This document shows, piece by piece, positions 34,433 to 44,429 of a stretch of 64,000 nucleotides of DNA. The translations under genes and the position numbers were made by a program. The notes under the pieces were generated by a model. That model was not told the DNA's origin. It saw only the letters and a program-made list of their open reading frames with translations, and did no database searches. Source of the stretch: Sulfurimonas crateris (GTDB lineage Bacteria; Campylobacterota; Campylobacteria; Campylobacterales; Sulfurimonadaceae); assembly GCF_005217605.1 (NCBI RefSeq), contig NZ_SZPX01000007.1:124001-188000 (forward strand), given 5' to 3'. Every line of letters begins with the position of its first letter. The stretch's first letter is position 1.

Positions 34433-35692
34433 ATGATTAAGGTAGGAATTATAGGCGTTGGAACTGTTGGAACGAGTGTAGCACAGATTTTAAAAGACAA
34501 TGCTGATGTGATTTCTGCTCGTGCCGGAGTTGATATAGTCGTAAAGAGCGGTGTAGTAAAAGATCTAAACAAGGATAGAGGTTTAGATATTAAACTCACA
34601 GACAATGTTGATGACATATTAAATGACGAAGAGATAGATATCGTCGTTGAACTTATGGGCGGTGTCGAGGAGCCTTTTGAGATAGTCAAAAAGGCGCTCA
34701 AAAACGGTAAAGCCGTAGTAACTGCAAACAAAGCGCTTTTGGCGTACCACCGCTATGAACTCCAAGATATCGCGCAAGATATCGCTTTTGAGTATGAAGC
34801 AAGTGTCGCAGGCGGCATTCCTATCATCAATGCCCTTCGTGACGGGCTCTCGGCAAATCATATTGAGTCTATTAAGGGAATTATGAACGGAACGAGCAAC
34901 TATATGCTTACCGAGATGGTCCAAAACGGCGTTAACTACGATGATGTCCTAAAAAGAGCGCAAGAGCTAGGTTATGCGGAAGCTGATCCTACATTTGACG
35001 TGGGTGGATATGACGCTGCTCACAAGCTTTTGATCTTGGCAAGTATTGCTTATGGCATAGATGCAAAACCTGAAGATATTCTAATCGAGGGAATCGAGAA
35101 CGTATCAAAAGAGGATGTAGAGTTTGCAAATGAGTTTGGATATGCAATCAAGCTTCTGGGAATTGCCAAAAAAGATGCAAATATGGTAGAGCTTCGCGTT
35201 CATGCAAGTATGATAAGCAAAGATGAGATGATAGCAAAGATAGACGGCGTTATGAACGGTATCAGCGTTGTCGGCGATAAAGTAGGAGAGACTCTCTACT
35301 ACGGACCGGGTGCGGGCGGAGATGCGACTGCGAGTGCCGTTGTCGCAAATATTATAGATATTGCAAGAAGCGGAAAGAGCAAGCCGATGCTTGGTTTTGA
35401 CAAGCCGATGGAGCGCGGGCTTATTTTAAACCCCGCTCTTGATATTGAGTCAAAGTACTACCTGCGTATAAATGTCTCCGATAAAAAGGGAGTTTTGGCA
35501 AAAGTTACAAAGATGTTTGAAGATAACGATATATCTGTTGAGACAATGCTTCAGCGTCCATCTTCAAAAGAGAGCGCAAATCTTCTAATATCTACGCATT
35601 GTGCCTTTGAGAGAGATATACAAAATCTTATAGATTCGCTTGAAAAGCTTGAGTTCGTAAACTTTAGACCTGTTATGATCAGGATTGTATAA
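34433..35692 (+). CDS. hom: Homoserine dehydrogenase
   Basis: NAD(P)H-dependent reduction of aspartate semialdehyde to homoserine, for Thr and Met. The 419-residue protein has the Rossmann motif GIIGVGTVGTSVA, VVELMGG, TANKALLA, the family signature ASVAGGIPIINALRDGLSANHI, and a C-terminal ACT domain (about 345-415, LRINVSDKKGVLAKV) that suggests feedback by threonine. AAAGGAATTG precedes the ATG. Confidence 0.96.
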   Translation: MIKVGIIGVGTVGTSVAQILKDNADVISARAGVDIVVKSGVVKDLNKDRGLDIKLTDNVDDILNDEEIDIVVELMGGVEEPFEIVKKALKNGKAVVTANKALLAYHRYELQDIAQDIAFEYEASVAGGIPIINALRDGLSANHIESIKGIMNGTSNYMLTEMVQNGVNYDDVLKRAQELGYAEADPTFDVGGYDAAHKLLILASIAYGIDAKPEDILIEGIENVSKEDVEFANEFGYAIKLLGIAKKDANMVELRVHASMISKDEMIAKIDGVMNGISVVGDKVGETLYYGPGAGGDATASAVVANIIDIARSGKSKPMLGFDKPMERGLILNPALDIESKYYLRINVSDKKGVLAKVTKMFEDNDISVETMLQRPSSKESANLLISTHCAFERDIQNLIDSLEKLEFVNFRPVMIRIV

Positions 35693-35697
35693 AAAAG

Positions 35698-36432
35698 GTG
35701 AAAATCCTAGTAACTGGGGCTAGCAGCGGAATAGGCGAAGCTCTCGCAAAACTATATGCTACTCAAGATAACAAGCTCTATCTTCTTGCCAGAAGAGAAG
35801 ATAGACTTCAAAAACTCCAAACAAAACTAGCGCCACTTGCAAAAAAAGTAGAGATCATAGTATGTGACGTGACTGATTTTGATACTCTGCAACGTAAGAT
35901 GAGAGAGCTGCCAGATGTAGATATGGTTATCTTAAATGCGGGAATATCGCTCGGACACTCGTTAGAGATCACCCCCTTCGAGGAGTTTAAAAGACTCTAC
36001 GATGTCAACATCATCTCAAACCACGCCATACTTGAGATACTTCTTCCAAAGTTTTTAGAAAAAAAGAGCGGCAAAATAGTCTTTATCTCCTCTTTGGCAT
36101 CCATATTTTCAATGCCTAGCTCAAAAGTATACAGCTCATCCAAAAGAGCCCTTAATGCTTACGCCGAAGGACTAAGATACAAGTACGAGCCGCACGGCAT
36201 AAAGGTTTTAAACATACTTCCTGGTTTTGTAAAAAGCGAGCTCACCGACAAGAACAAGTTTTATATGCCCTTTTTATTAAGCACCGAAGATGGAGCTAAG
36301 ATCATAAAGAGGGCTATAGATAAAGAGAGAAGATTTTACGCTTTTCCGAGAAGATTTTACTATTTGATACTTCTGTTTAAATATCTTCCCTTGTTTTTAA
36401 AACAAAAGATTATTAAACATCTTTTTCGCTAA
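35698..36432 (+). CDS. Short-chain dehydrogenase/reductase
   Basis: A 244-residue classical SDR starting at GTG, 5 bp after hom, with AAAAAAGG as ribosome site. Motifs are TGASSGIGEALA (cofactor), NAGIS, and the catalytic Ser-Tyr-Lys as SSLASIFSMPSSKVYSSSKRALN. The C-terminal 40 residues are hydrophobic and basic (FYYLILLFKYLPLFLKQKIIKHL), suggesting membrane association. Substrate unknown. Confidence 0.88.
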   Translation: MKILVTGASSGIGEALAKLYATQDNKLYLLARREDRLQKLQTKLAPLAKKVEIIVCDVTDFDTLQRKMRELPDVDMVILNAGISLGHSLEITPFEEFKRLYDVNIISNHAILEILLPKFLEKKSGKIVFISSLASIFSMPSSKVYSSSKRALNAYAEGLRYKYEPHGIKVLNILPGFVKSELTDKNKFYMPFLLSTEDGAKIIKRAIDKERRFYAFPRRFYYLILLFKYLPLFLKQKIIKHLFR

Positions 36433-36472
36433 TATTACCCATTAAAAACCACCAAAAAGTTAAAAAAACATC

Positions 36473-38536
36473 ATGGAAAATACTCAAACAATAGATAGCG
36501 TCTGCACATACTGCGGGGTTGGGTGCGATATAGCCGCACATGTAAAAGATAACAAGATCCAGAAGATCTTCGCACACAAAGATGGAGTCGTCTCACAGGG
36601 AAAACTCTGTATAAAAGGGAAGTACGGGTTTGATTTTGTCGACTCAAAAGAGAGACTTAGAATCCCGAGAATCAAAAAGAGCTTTTTAGATAAAAACCCA
36701 TCTATAAAAGAGGCTATTGCATCATCTCTAGTTGATCTTGATGATGTTTGGTATGAGAGTGATCTAGAGAGTGCTACGACTGCTGCTGCTATGAAGTTAA
36801 AAGAGATTCAGGCTAAATATGGCAGAAAGAGTATAGCTTCTATCGGAGGGGCAAGAACCTCATGCGAGAGCGTCTATTTTTTCCAGAAGTTTACCCGCCA
36901 CACTCTTAACTCTCCACATGTCGATAATTGTGCTAGAGTCTGTCATTCGCCATCTCTTAAAGGTATGAGAACGACCATAGGCGAAGGAGCTGCTACAAAC
37001 CCATACAACGACATCTACAACTGCGAGTTTATGATAGTCATAGGCTCGAATACGACAGAGGCACACCCGATAATCGCAAACCGTATCGTCGATATGGCGC
37101 AAAAACATGACAACCTGGCTGTTTTTGATGTTAGAGAGATCAAACTCCACCGTTTTGCAAAATATAAGGCGATCATGCCTTACGAGGCAAACCTGCTTGT
37201 CTTAAATATGCTCGCACATGTCATTATAAGCGAAGAGCTTTATGATGAGAGCTTTATAGCGGAGCGCACAAAAGGATTTAAAGAGTTTAAAGAGATGATC
37301 TTAAACGACCCATATGCCGACCCTAAATATTTTGAACAAATAGAGGGTTATGAGGATCTTGCTAAAATGATCCCAAAGATAGCAAGAGAGTATGCGCTTA
37401 AGAAATCTATGATATTTTGGGGGCTTGGGATCACTGAGCATACAGACGGTTCTTACGCGGTAATGGCTATAACGCACCTTGCTCTTATGACAGGCAATAT
37501 TGGAAAATCTGGAGCGGGGCTTATGCCGCTTCGCGGACAGAACAATGTTCAGGGTGCTTGTGATATGGGGATGCTTCCTTACTATGACCCCGATTATCAA
37601 GAGCCAAAAGAGGTGGGCTTGATGACCCCTCAGCTTGTAGATGAGATGCTCGAAGGACGCGTAAAAGCTGTCTTAAATGTGGGCGAGGATCTCACACATA
37701 TCCATCCAAATATAAACAAGGTTGACAGAGCCATACAGAACTTAGAACTTGTAATGGTTCAAGAGCTTTTTATGACAGACATAACCTCAAAAGCAGACAT
37801 TGTTATAGGTGTTAAATCTGCGTATGAAAAAACAGGCGTTTATGTAAATGCAATGCGCCGTCTTCATCTATCTCAGCCTCTAGTAGAGTCCGACTTGCCT
37901 GATGATTGGGAGGTTCTGCAGCTTCTTGACAATAAGATGGGCGGTAAGAATGCCTATAAAAACTCGAACGAGATTTGGGATGAGGTTCGTGAAGTGGCAT
38001 ACCGTCGCTTTAGCGGAGCCAGCTATATAAGGCTGGAGCGCCACAGAAAAAGAGGACTTCAGTGGCCTGTTCACACAGAAGATACGCCGATTTTGCATCA
38101 GCTTGATTTTAGAACCGATGATGGATTGGGAGAGTTTCACTATCATCAGTACAAACTGCGCAATATGGTGCAAGAGATCGTTGAGAAAAAAGAGAGAAGT
38201 TACCATCTCACGACAGGAAGAACGATCGCAATGTATAATAATGCGGCTCAGACAAAGCAGACACCTAGTCTGGTTGACAGATACGATGAGGATATTCTGC
38301 TTGTAAATAGCTCTGATGCGGATGATTTTAGAGGCGAGCGCGTTATTTTGAGAACTAAGCATGGAGAGACAAAACCGCTAAAAGTAAAATTTACGGACAA
38401 AGTGGAGCCAAAAGCCCTTTTTGTGACATTTCACTATGCAGACTCCAAGATAAACGCGCTATTTGGAGATGAGAGCGACGAGCTTATTTTAACGGCGGCT
38501 TTTAAATCCGTAAAAGTGGAAGTAGTAAATATATAG
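36473..38536 (+). CDS. Molybdopterin oxidoreductase, cysteine-type formate dehydrogenase alpha subunit
   Basis: A 687-residue molybdenum or tungsten enzyme. One [4Fe-4S] cluster motif CTYCGVGC...KLCIKGKYG is at the N-terminus. The active-site segment NCARVCHSPSLKGM matches E. coli FdhF with Cys in place of selenocysteine, including the adjacent His. GSNTTEAHP and LMTGNIGKSGAGLMPLRGQNNVQG are the family's cofactor contacts. No beta or gamma subunit lies next to it and no Tat signal is present, so it should be a soluble cytoplasmic form with an electron partner elsewhere. Nitrate reductase is disfavoured by the CHSP motif. Confidence 0.85.
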   Translation: MENTQTIDSVCTYCGVGCDIAAHVKDNKIQKIFAHKDGVVSQGKLCIKGKYGFDFVDSKERLRIPRIKKSFLDKNPSIKEAIASSLVDLDDVWYESDLESATTAAAMKLKEIQAKYGRKSIASIGGARTSCESVYFFQKFTRHTLNSPHVDNCARVCHSPSLKGMRTTIGEGAATNPYNDIYNCEFMIVIGSNTTEAHPIIANRIVDMAQKHDNLAVFDVREIKLHRFAKYKAIMPYEANLLVLNMLAHVIISEELYDESFIAERTKGFKEFKEMILNDPYADPKYFEQIEGYEDLAKMIPKIAREYALKKSMIFWGLGITEHTDGSYAVMAITHLALMTGNIGKSGAGLMPLRGQNNVQGACDMGMLPYYDPDYQEPKEVGLMTPQLVDEMLEGRVKAVLNVGEDLTHIHPNINKVDRAIQNLELVMVQELFMTDITSKADIVIGVKSAYEKTGVYVNAMRRLHLSQPLVESDLPDDWEVLQLLDNKMGGKNAYKNSNEIWDEVREVAYRRFSGASYIRLERHRKRGLQWPVHTEDTPILHQLDFRTDDGLGEFHYHQYKLRNMVQEIVEKKERSYHLTTGRTIAMYNNAAQTKQTPSLVDRYDEDILLVNSSDADDFRGERVILRTKHGETKPLKVKFTDKVEPKALFVTFHYADSKINALFGDESDELILTAAFKSVKVEVVNI

Positions 38537-38866
38537 ATGAGCAGAGCCAAAGGGAACGCAGCGGAAGATATAGCCTGCCAATTCCTTGTGGATAACGGCT
38601 TTGCTATTGTAGAGCGCAATTTTTACTCCCGTTTCGGCGAGATAGATATTATCGCTTTAAAAGATGATGTTTTGCATTTTGTAGAGGTTAAGAGCGGGCT
38701 TGATTATGAGAGTGCCGTTTTAAACATAACAAAAAGCAAGCTCTCCAAAGTGATTAAAACAGCGCATGTCTATATGAAAAAGAGCTCTCTAGACATAGAC
38801 TTTGTTTTTGATGCTCTTATCGTTGCAGAGCAAAAAGTGGAGTTTATAGAGAACATAACGCTCTAA
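38537..38866 (+). CDS. yraN: YraN/UPF0102 family nuclease-like protein
   Basis: A 109-residue protein with the restriction-endonuclease-like core of the YraN family: GNAAEDIACQFL, RNFYSRFGEIDIIAL and HFVEVKSGLDY, where E/D-(E/Q)xK residues would bind metal. Function in vivo is unsettled. It follows the formate dehydrogenase without a gap and overlaps the convergent thioredoxin-like gene by 4 bp. Confidence 0.88.
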   Translation: MSRAKGNAAEDIACQFLVDNGFAIVERNFYSRFGEIDIIALKDDVLHFVEVKSGLDYESAVLNITKSKLSKVIKTAHVYMKKSSLDIDFVFDALIVAEQKVEFIENITL

Positions 38867-39258
38867 TCCTCTTTTTTAAGGTTAACCTCTTCGATAAGAT
38901 CCAAAAACCCGTCAACCTCTCTGCTTCCTCTGTCGGCATGTATGATCTCGCCTCTGTTTGTCAAAAAATAGTGTCTTGGAACACCCTTGGTCACAAACTG
39001 TTTGGGTATATGGTGTCTGTCTCTTGAGAGGTATAAAAGCACATACTCCTCTTCAAGTCTGTCGATTGCTCTCTGGTTTGAGAGGGTGAGTTTTTTAAAT
39101 CTTTCACACCATCTGCACTCATCAGCACCGATGAAAAGATAAACACCTTTCTCTTGCTTTTTTGCCTCAGAAAGTGCTTTAGCGTAATCGTTCAGCCAGT
39201 TTAATTCAGCGCTAAAAAGAGTTGAATATAGTATAAATAAAGAGATAAAAATTTTCAT
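38863..39258 (-). CDS. Periplasmic thioredoxin-fold protein
   Basis: A 131-residue protein from ATG at 39258, which gives a clean signal peptide (MKIFISLFILYSTLFSA); a longer upstream start would hide it. The mature part resembles SoxW-like thioredoxins: VYLFIGADECRWCERFKKL has a CxxC redox site, and GVPRHYFLTNRGEII the cis-proline region (here VPR). Likely acts in periplasmic thiol reduction; partner unknown. Confidence 0.83.
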   Translation of the reverse strand: MKIFISLFILYSTLFSAELNWLNDYAKALSEAKKQEKGVYLFIGADECRWCERFKKLTLSNQRAIDRLEEEYVLLYLSRDRHHIPKQFVTKGVPRHYFLTNRGEIIHADRGSREVDGFLDLIEEVNLKKED

Positions 39259-39344
39259 CTTATTTGTAAACACCCTTGAAATTATTTTTATACTATAATA
39301 ACACAAAAATAAAAATGAAAATCAAAGAGTCTTGGAGGGTTACT

Positions 39345-40760
39345 ATGGTGGCAAATATCTATTTTGGTTCACAAGAAACATCAAGGCAAGAGCTGACGCA
39401 AAGAGTAAGTCCATACAGCGGCGAAGTTGTCTCAAAGGCTCCTATCTGCAGTGCCGAGGATGCACAAAAAGCGCTTCTTATTGCCAAAGAGGCAGCCAAA
39501 GAGGCTAGAAAAAGCACGATTTCTCAAAGATGCAGCTGGCTTTTGGATGTTGCACAAAGACTAAGAGATAAAAAAGAAGATATAGCAAGAACTATAACTG
39601 ATGAGGTGGGAAAACCGATTGCATTTTCCAGAATAGAGGTAGAACGCTGCATCGAGACGGTAACTCTTTGCGCGGAGACCATGCGTACAATGCATGGAGA
39701 GACCATCAACACGGATGCAATGCCAAGCGGAAAAAAGACAACTGCATTTTTCTTGCGTGAGAGTGCGGGAGTCGTAGTAGCAATTACCCCTTTTAATTTT
39801 CCGCTCAATTTAGTGGCACATAAACTCGCTCCTGCTCTTGTAGCAGGAAACGCCGTCGTTTTAAAACCTACACCGGAAGCTCCTCTGACTGCATACAAGT
39901 TTGCAAAACTCTTTATCGAGAGTCCTTACGCTATAAAAGATGCACTGAGCGTAGTTTACGGAGATGCAGATGTAGGAGGCGCACTTGTTTCAAGCGATAT
40001 TCCGCGTGTTATAAGCTTTACGGGAAGCGTTCCGGTTGGCAATATAATTGCAAAAAGTGCAGGCATAAAAAAGGTCTCTTTAGAGCTTGGCGGCAATGCG
40101 GCGACCTATATTGACGAGAGTGCTGATCTAGACCTTGCAGCTTCAAAATGCGCAATCGGCGCTTTTGTGAACTCAGGACAGGTTTGTATATCGCTGCAGC
40201 GAATCTATGTCAATGCAAAGATTTATGATGAGTTTGCACAAAAGATGACAGAACATACAAAGAAGCTTGTTGTAGGCTCACCCTACGACGATGATACCTT
40301 TATGGGTCCGCTTATAGATGATGAGGCATGCAAAAGAGCTATGGGATGGGTTGAGAGTGCCATAAAAGAGGGAGCAACCGCAATGCTGCCTCCACGAGTA
40401 GATGGAAGGCTCTTTTACCCTTGTGTGATGGCGGATGTACGTGATGATATGGCGATTGTATGCGAAGAGGTTTTTGCACCGATTGTCTCTTTGGTCAGAG
40501 TTGAGAGTTTTGATGATGCGCTCCCACGAATCAATAACTCTCCCTACGGACTTCAGTTCTCGATCTTTACAAATAACCTTAGTCTGACAAAACGTGCCAT
40601 CTATGAACTTGATGCGGGCGGAGTGGTAATAAATGATATGCCGACTTTGCGTTTTGACATTCAGCCATACGGTGGAGTAAAACTAAGCGGTGTCGGACGT
40701 GAGGGTCCGAGATTTGCCATAGAAGAGATGAGCGAGATAAAAAGTGTGGTCATCTGCTAG
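39345..40760 (+). CDS. NAD(P)-dependent aldehyde dehydrogenase
   Basis: A 471-residue ALDH superfamily enzyme. The start at 39345 (MVANIYFG) is set by GGAGG 7 nt ahead. Motifs: ITPFNFPLNLVAHKLAPAL (cofactor), FTGSVPVGNII, catalytic Glu in LELGGNAA, catalytic Cys in NSGQVCISLQRIYV, and CEEVFAPIV. It resembles lactaldehyde/glyceraldehyde-3-phosphate (non-phosphorylating) types. The substrate is not determinable from sequence. Confidence 0.92.
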   Translation: MVANIYFGSQETSRQELTQRVSPYSGEVVSKAPICSAEDAQKALLIAKEAAKEARKSTISQRCSWLLDVAQRLRDKKEDIARTITDEVGKPIAFSRIEVERCIETVTLCAETMRTMHGETINTDAMPSGKKTTAFFLRESAGVVVAITPFNFPLNLVAHKLAPALVAGNAVVLKPTPEAPLTAYKFAKLFIESPYAIKDALSVVYGDADVGGALVSSDIPRVISFTGSVPVGNIIAKSAGIKKVSLELGGNAATYIDESADLDLAASKCAIGAFVNSGQVCISLQRIYVNAKIYDEFAQKMTEHTKKLVVGSPYDDDTFMGPLIDDEACKRAMGWVESAIKEGATAMLPPRVDGRLFYPCVMADVRDDMAIVCEEVFAPIVSLVRVESFDDALPRINNSPYGLQFSIFTNNLSLTKRAIYELDAGGVVINDMPTLRFDIQPYGGVKLSGVGREGPRFAIEEMSEIKSVVIC

Positions 40761-40793
40761 ATTTGTTAGAGGAGTCCTTCAATGATTTTTAGA

Positions 40794-40799
40794 TATAAT
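40794..40799 (+). promoter_or_regulatory. alaS operon promoter -10
   Basis: TATAAT 29 bp before the alaS ATG, the only strong -10 between the aldehyde dehydrogenase and the seven-gene alaS run. TTTTTAG precedes it. Confidence 0.55.
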
Positions 40800-40828
40800 C
40801 GCGCAATTTTATAGCAAGAGATATATTT

Positions 40829-43378
40829 ATGGATATTAGAGAAGAGTTTTTAAGATTTTTTGAATCAAAAAATCATGACAGAGTAGCAAGTTCGCCACTT
40901 GTTCCAGATGATGCAACGCTGCTTTTTAACAACGCAGGGATGGTTCCGTTTAAGTCTATATTTACGGGTGAAATACCGGTTCCGCAAAATCCGCGCGCAG
41001 TTTCTTGTCAAACATGTATCCGTGCGGGCGGAAAGCACAATGACCTAGAAAATGTCGGCTATACAGCAAGACACCATACATTTTTTGAGATGCTTGGAAA
41101 CTTCAGTTTTGGAGATTACTTCAAAGAAGAGGCAATTGATTATGCATGGGAGTTTGTAACTGAGGTTCTTAAATTTCCAAAAGAGAGACTCTGGGTTACT
41201 GTACATGATAGCGACGATGAGGCAGAAGAGCTCTGGATGCGCCATGTAAGCAAAGATAGAATTATGCGCCTAGGCGATAAAGACAACTTCTGGCAGATGG
41301 GTGATACCGGACCGTGCGGACCGTGCAGCGAGATATTTTTTGATCAGGGAGAAGAGAACTTCAACGGCCCTGAGGATTATATGGGCGGCGAGGGCGATAG
41401 ATTTTTGGAGATCTGGAACCTTGTCTTTATGCAGTATGAGAGAAGCAGTGACGGCACTATGACTCCTCTTCCAAAACCCTCTATAGATACCGGTATGGGT
41501 CTGGAGAGAGTCACGGCGATCAGCGAGGGAGCGACAAGCAACTACTCATCCTCTCTTTTTATGCCGATAATCAAAAAGATTGAAGAGCTAATAGCAAAAG
41601 AGTATGTCTATGCAGAGGGCGCATCATACAGAGTTATAGCCGACCACATAAGAACTGCACTCTTTCTTCTTGCTCAGGGTGTGAACTTCTCAAATGAGGG
41701 ACGCGGTTACGTGCTCAGACGTATCCTCAGACGCGGTGTTAGACACGGCTACCTGTTGGGATTTAGCGAACCGTTTATGTATAAACTTGTAGACAGTGTT
41801 GTCTCGATCATGGGCAAAGAGTATGACTACTTGGCGCAAAAAGCTGAGGTCGTAAAAGAGCAGATAGAGCTTGAAGAGGCTAGATTTTTCAAAACTATCG
41901 CATCTGGAATAGAGCTTTTTAACGAAGAGCTTAAAAATACAAAAGAGGTCTTTAGCGGCGAGGTTGCATTTAAACTCTACGACACTTTCGGTTTTCCGCT
42001 TGATTTGACCGAGGATATGTTAAGAGAGAAAAATCTTAAACTTGACACGGCTACATTTGAGGAGCTGATGAGTCAACAGCGCACACGCGCAAAAGCTGCT
42101 TGGAAAGGCAGCGGAGATGAAGCCGTTCACGGAGATTTCAAAGAGCTTTTAGAGAAGTTCGGCGAGAACACATTTGTAGGCTATGAGAGTACAAAAAACA
42201 GAAGCAGAGTTTTAGCACTTTTGGATGATAAGTATCATCATGCAGACAGTCTTGCGGCAGGTTCATGTGGATGGGTACTTTTAGAGAGTACTCCGTTTTA
42301 TGCAGAGTCAGGCGGACAGTGCGGAGATACAGGCGAGCTTGCAGGCTATGCAAAAGTAGAAGATACAAAGAAGTTCTTTGGTCTTAATCTCTCTCAAATA
42401 AGCGTAGAAAAAGAGTTAAAGGTCGGGGATGAGGTTGAAGCTCTTGTAGATATCTCCAGAGGCGAGATAACAAAGCATCACTCCGCGACACACCTTCTGC
42501 ATGCAGTTCTTTTTGATGTTTTGGGAGAGCATATCTCTCAGGCGGGTTCACTTGTTGAAGCGCAGAGACTTCGTTTTGACTTCTCTCATCCAAAAGCGCT
42601 CACTCATGAAGAGCTTGTTGAGATCGAGACAAGAGTTAATGAGCAGATCATGCGCGGCATCGGCGGCAAGACCGAGGTTATGAGTATTGAAGATGCTAAA
42701 AAATCGGGTGCAAAAGCACAGTTTGGCGAGAAGTACGGTGATGAGGTAAGAGTTGTAAGCTTCGGCGATGCAAGTATTGAGTTCTGTGGCGGTGTTCACG
42801 TTGAAAACACGGCAGCAATCGGCTCGTTCATCATAACAAAAGAGAGCGGTGTGAGTGCGGGTGTGAGACGTATAGAAGCGGTGTGCGGACATGCGGCGTA
42901 CAACCACTTTGCTCAGCAGAGAGTGCTTATAAAAGAGATGCAGGCCGAGGTTAAAAATCTTGACGTAATGGCTGGGATCTCAAGACTCAAATCGACTATA
43001 TCTGAGCTCAAATCGGAGCTTCATGAGGCACAAAACAGCATACATGTAGAGATAAAAGCCGATGAGATAAACGGCGTTGCTGTTGTTGTAGATGAGCTTT
43101 TAAGCGGCGATATTAAAGAGAAGATAGACGAGCTTAAGAACCAAAACGAAAAACTCTGCGCAATGCTCTTTCAAATAAAGGGTGACAAGGTCCTTATAGC
43201 TGCAGGTGTTAAAGGCGCGGATGCAAAGGCGGGCGAGTGGATCAAAAATATCGCTCCAATTCTCGGCGGAGGCGGCGGAGGCCGTCCTGACTTTGCTCAG
43301 GCGGGCGGGAAGGATATCACCAAAATATCCGAGGCAAAAGCAAAAGCAAAAGCTTACATAACTGAGGTTTTAGGATAA
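40829..43378 (+). CDS. alaS: Alanine-tRNA ligase
   Basis: Charges tRNA-Ala and edits mischarged Ser/Gly. The 849-residue protein has the class II catalytic domain ([33 protein letters not shown] at its front), the editing domain zinc residues HHSATHLLH and CGGVHV, and a C-terminal oligomerisation and C-Ala region with the glycine run [16 protein letters not shown]. The next gene starts on the last base of its stop (TAATG). Confidence 0.97.
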   Translation: MDIREEFLRFFESKNHDRVASSPLVPDDATLLFNNAGMVPFKSIFTGEIPVPQNPRAVSCQTCIRAGGKHNDLENVGYTARHHTFFEMLGNFSFGDYFKEEAIDYAWEFVTEVLKFPKERLWVTVHDSDDEAEELWMRHVSKDRIMRLGDKDNFWQMGDTGPCGPCSEIFFDQGEENFNGPEDYMGGEGDRFLEIWNLVFMQYERSSDGTMTPLPKPSIDTGMGLERVTAISEGATSNYSSSLFMPIIKKIEELIAKEYVYAEGASYRVIADHIRTALFLLAQGVNFSNEGRGYVLRRILRRGVRHGYLLGFSEPFMYKLVDSVVSIMGKEYDYLAQKAEVVKEQIELEEARFFKTIASGIELFNEELKNTKEVFSGEVAFKLYDTFGFPLDLTEDMLREKNLKLDTATFEELMSQQRTRAKAAWKGSGDEAVHGDFKELLEKFGENTFVGYESTKNRSRVLALLDDKYHHADSLAAGSCGWVLLESTPFYAESGGQCGDTGELAGYAKVEDTKKFFGLNLSQISVEKELKVGDEVEALVDISRGEITKHHSATHLLHAVLFDVLGEHISQAGSLVEAQRLRFDFSHPKALTHEELVEIETRVNEQIMRGIGGKTEVMSIEDAKKSGAKAQFGEKYGDEVRVVSFGDASIEFCGGVHVENTAAIGSFIITKESGVSAGVRRIEAVCGHAAYNHFAQQRVLIKEMQAEVKNLDVMAGISRLKSTISELKSELHEAQNSIHVEIKADEINGVAVVVDELLSGDIKEKIDELKNQNEKLCAMLFQIKGDKVLIAAGVKGADAKAGEWIKNIAPILGGGGGGRPDFAQAGGKDITKISEAKAKAKAYITEVLG

Positions 43379-43860
43379 TGCAGGATATTTTTTTAGAGTA
43401 TAAGACACTTATAGTTTTTCTACACGTTATAAGCGCCGTCGTTTGGGTCGGCGGCATGATAGCTATGCGTTATGCGGCGCACTACTCATTTTTGGAGATA
43501 GAGTCTCCTCAAAAGAGACTCGAGAGAATAGTTCACGCGCTTAAGAGACTCTTTTATATAGTTATTCCTTTTGTCGTAACTCTTCTGGTGACGGCGATCT
43601 TTATGATAAAGGGCTACTCTCTTAGCCAGAGTGATTTCTCGGCGCTCTCACACGCCAAAGAGGGTATCTGGAGCATTATGTTCATCAATCTTATAGTGAT
43701 GATACTTAGAAGAAACAGAGGCGAGAAAATGTTAAATGATGGCAATATGCTCGGCGCTAAAAACCAGATAGAGTTTATCGGAAAATTTATGGTTCCTCTT
43801 AATATTATCCTTGGAATAACGGCTATATTTTTAGGGACATATATATCAAGTAGCATCTAA
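43378..43860 (+). CDS. Four-TM membrane protein (CopD-like)
   Basis: A 160-residue integral membrane protein with helices near 10-28, 58-78, 95-112 and 135-155. FLHVISAVVWVGGMIAMRYAA resembles the histidine-bearing first helix of CopD-like and HemJ-like membrane proteins, so haem or metal binding is possible but unproven. It is coupled to alaS and to maf through TAATG overlaps on both sides. Confidence 0.72.
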   Translation: MQDIFLEYKTLIVFLHVISAVVWVGGMIAMRYAAHYSFLEIESPQKRLERIVHALKRLFYIVIPFVVTLLVTAIFMIKGYSLSQSDFSALSHAKEGIWSIMFINLIVMILRRNRGEKMLNDGNMLGAKNQIEFIGKFMVPLNIILGITAIFLGTYISSSI

Positions 43861-44414
43861 TGCTAAGACTTGCTTCTGCTTCACAGACCCGTGCAAAACT
43901 TCTAACAGATGTGGGTATAGACTTTATTCAAGAGAGCGTTGATTTTGACGAGGATAGCATAGTGGCGACCTCGCCAAAAAACTTTGTATATCAGGCGACA
44001 CTGGGAAAATTTGAAGTGAACATGAGAGCTTTTGGGTATGATAAGTATCCTCTTTTGGTTGCAGACACGGTTGTGGCATCATGCGGTCAGATACTTAGAA
44101 AAGCAAAGTGCGTCGATGATGCGCGAAATATACTCCTTACGCAGAGCGGGAGTGTTACAAGCATTATTACGTGCATGATATATCAATCACGCAAGATGAA
44201 GATCATCGACATCTCCACAACCGAGTATCTATTTAGTGAATTTGACCTTGATGATGTCGAGAGCTATCTGCAAAGCGGCGAGTGGCGCGGCAAGGCAGGA
44301 GCATGCATGGTTGAGGGTTTTTGCAAGCCTTACATAAGAAGTGTTAGAGGATATGAGAGCACCGCAATGGGATTAAATACGGATTTATTAAAAAGTTTTC
44401 TATTAAACAAATAA
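43860..44414 (+). CDS. maf: Maf-family nucleotide pyrophosphatase
   Basis: Hydrolyses non-canonical or canonical nucleoside triphosphates to monophosphates; linked in some bacteria to septation. The 184-residue protein has LASASQTRAKLLTDVGIDF at the N-terminus, LVADTVV with the catalytic Asp and KAGACMVEGF. The usual SPRR is replaced by SQTR. Overlaps the previous gene (TAATG). Confidence 0.87.
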   Translation: MLRLASASQTRAKLLTDVGIDFIQESVDFDEDSIVATSPKNFVYQATLGKFEVNMRAFGYDKYPLLVADTVVASCGQILRKAKCVDDARNILLTQSGSVTSIITCMIYQSRKMKIIDISTTEYLFSEFDLDDVESYLQSGEWRGKAGACMVEGFCKPYIRSVRGYESTAMGLNTDLLKSFLLNK

Positions 44415-44429
44415 AAAAATTGTTAAAAT

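Noticed and set aside
36473-38536. Assimilatory nitrate reductase as identity of the molybdoenzyme
   Set aside because: The active-site segment CARVCHSP matches formate dehydrogenase rather than nitrate reductase.
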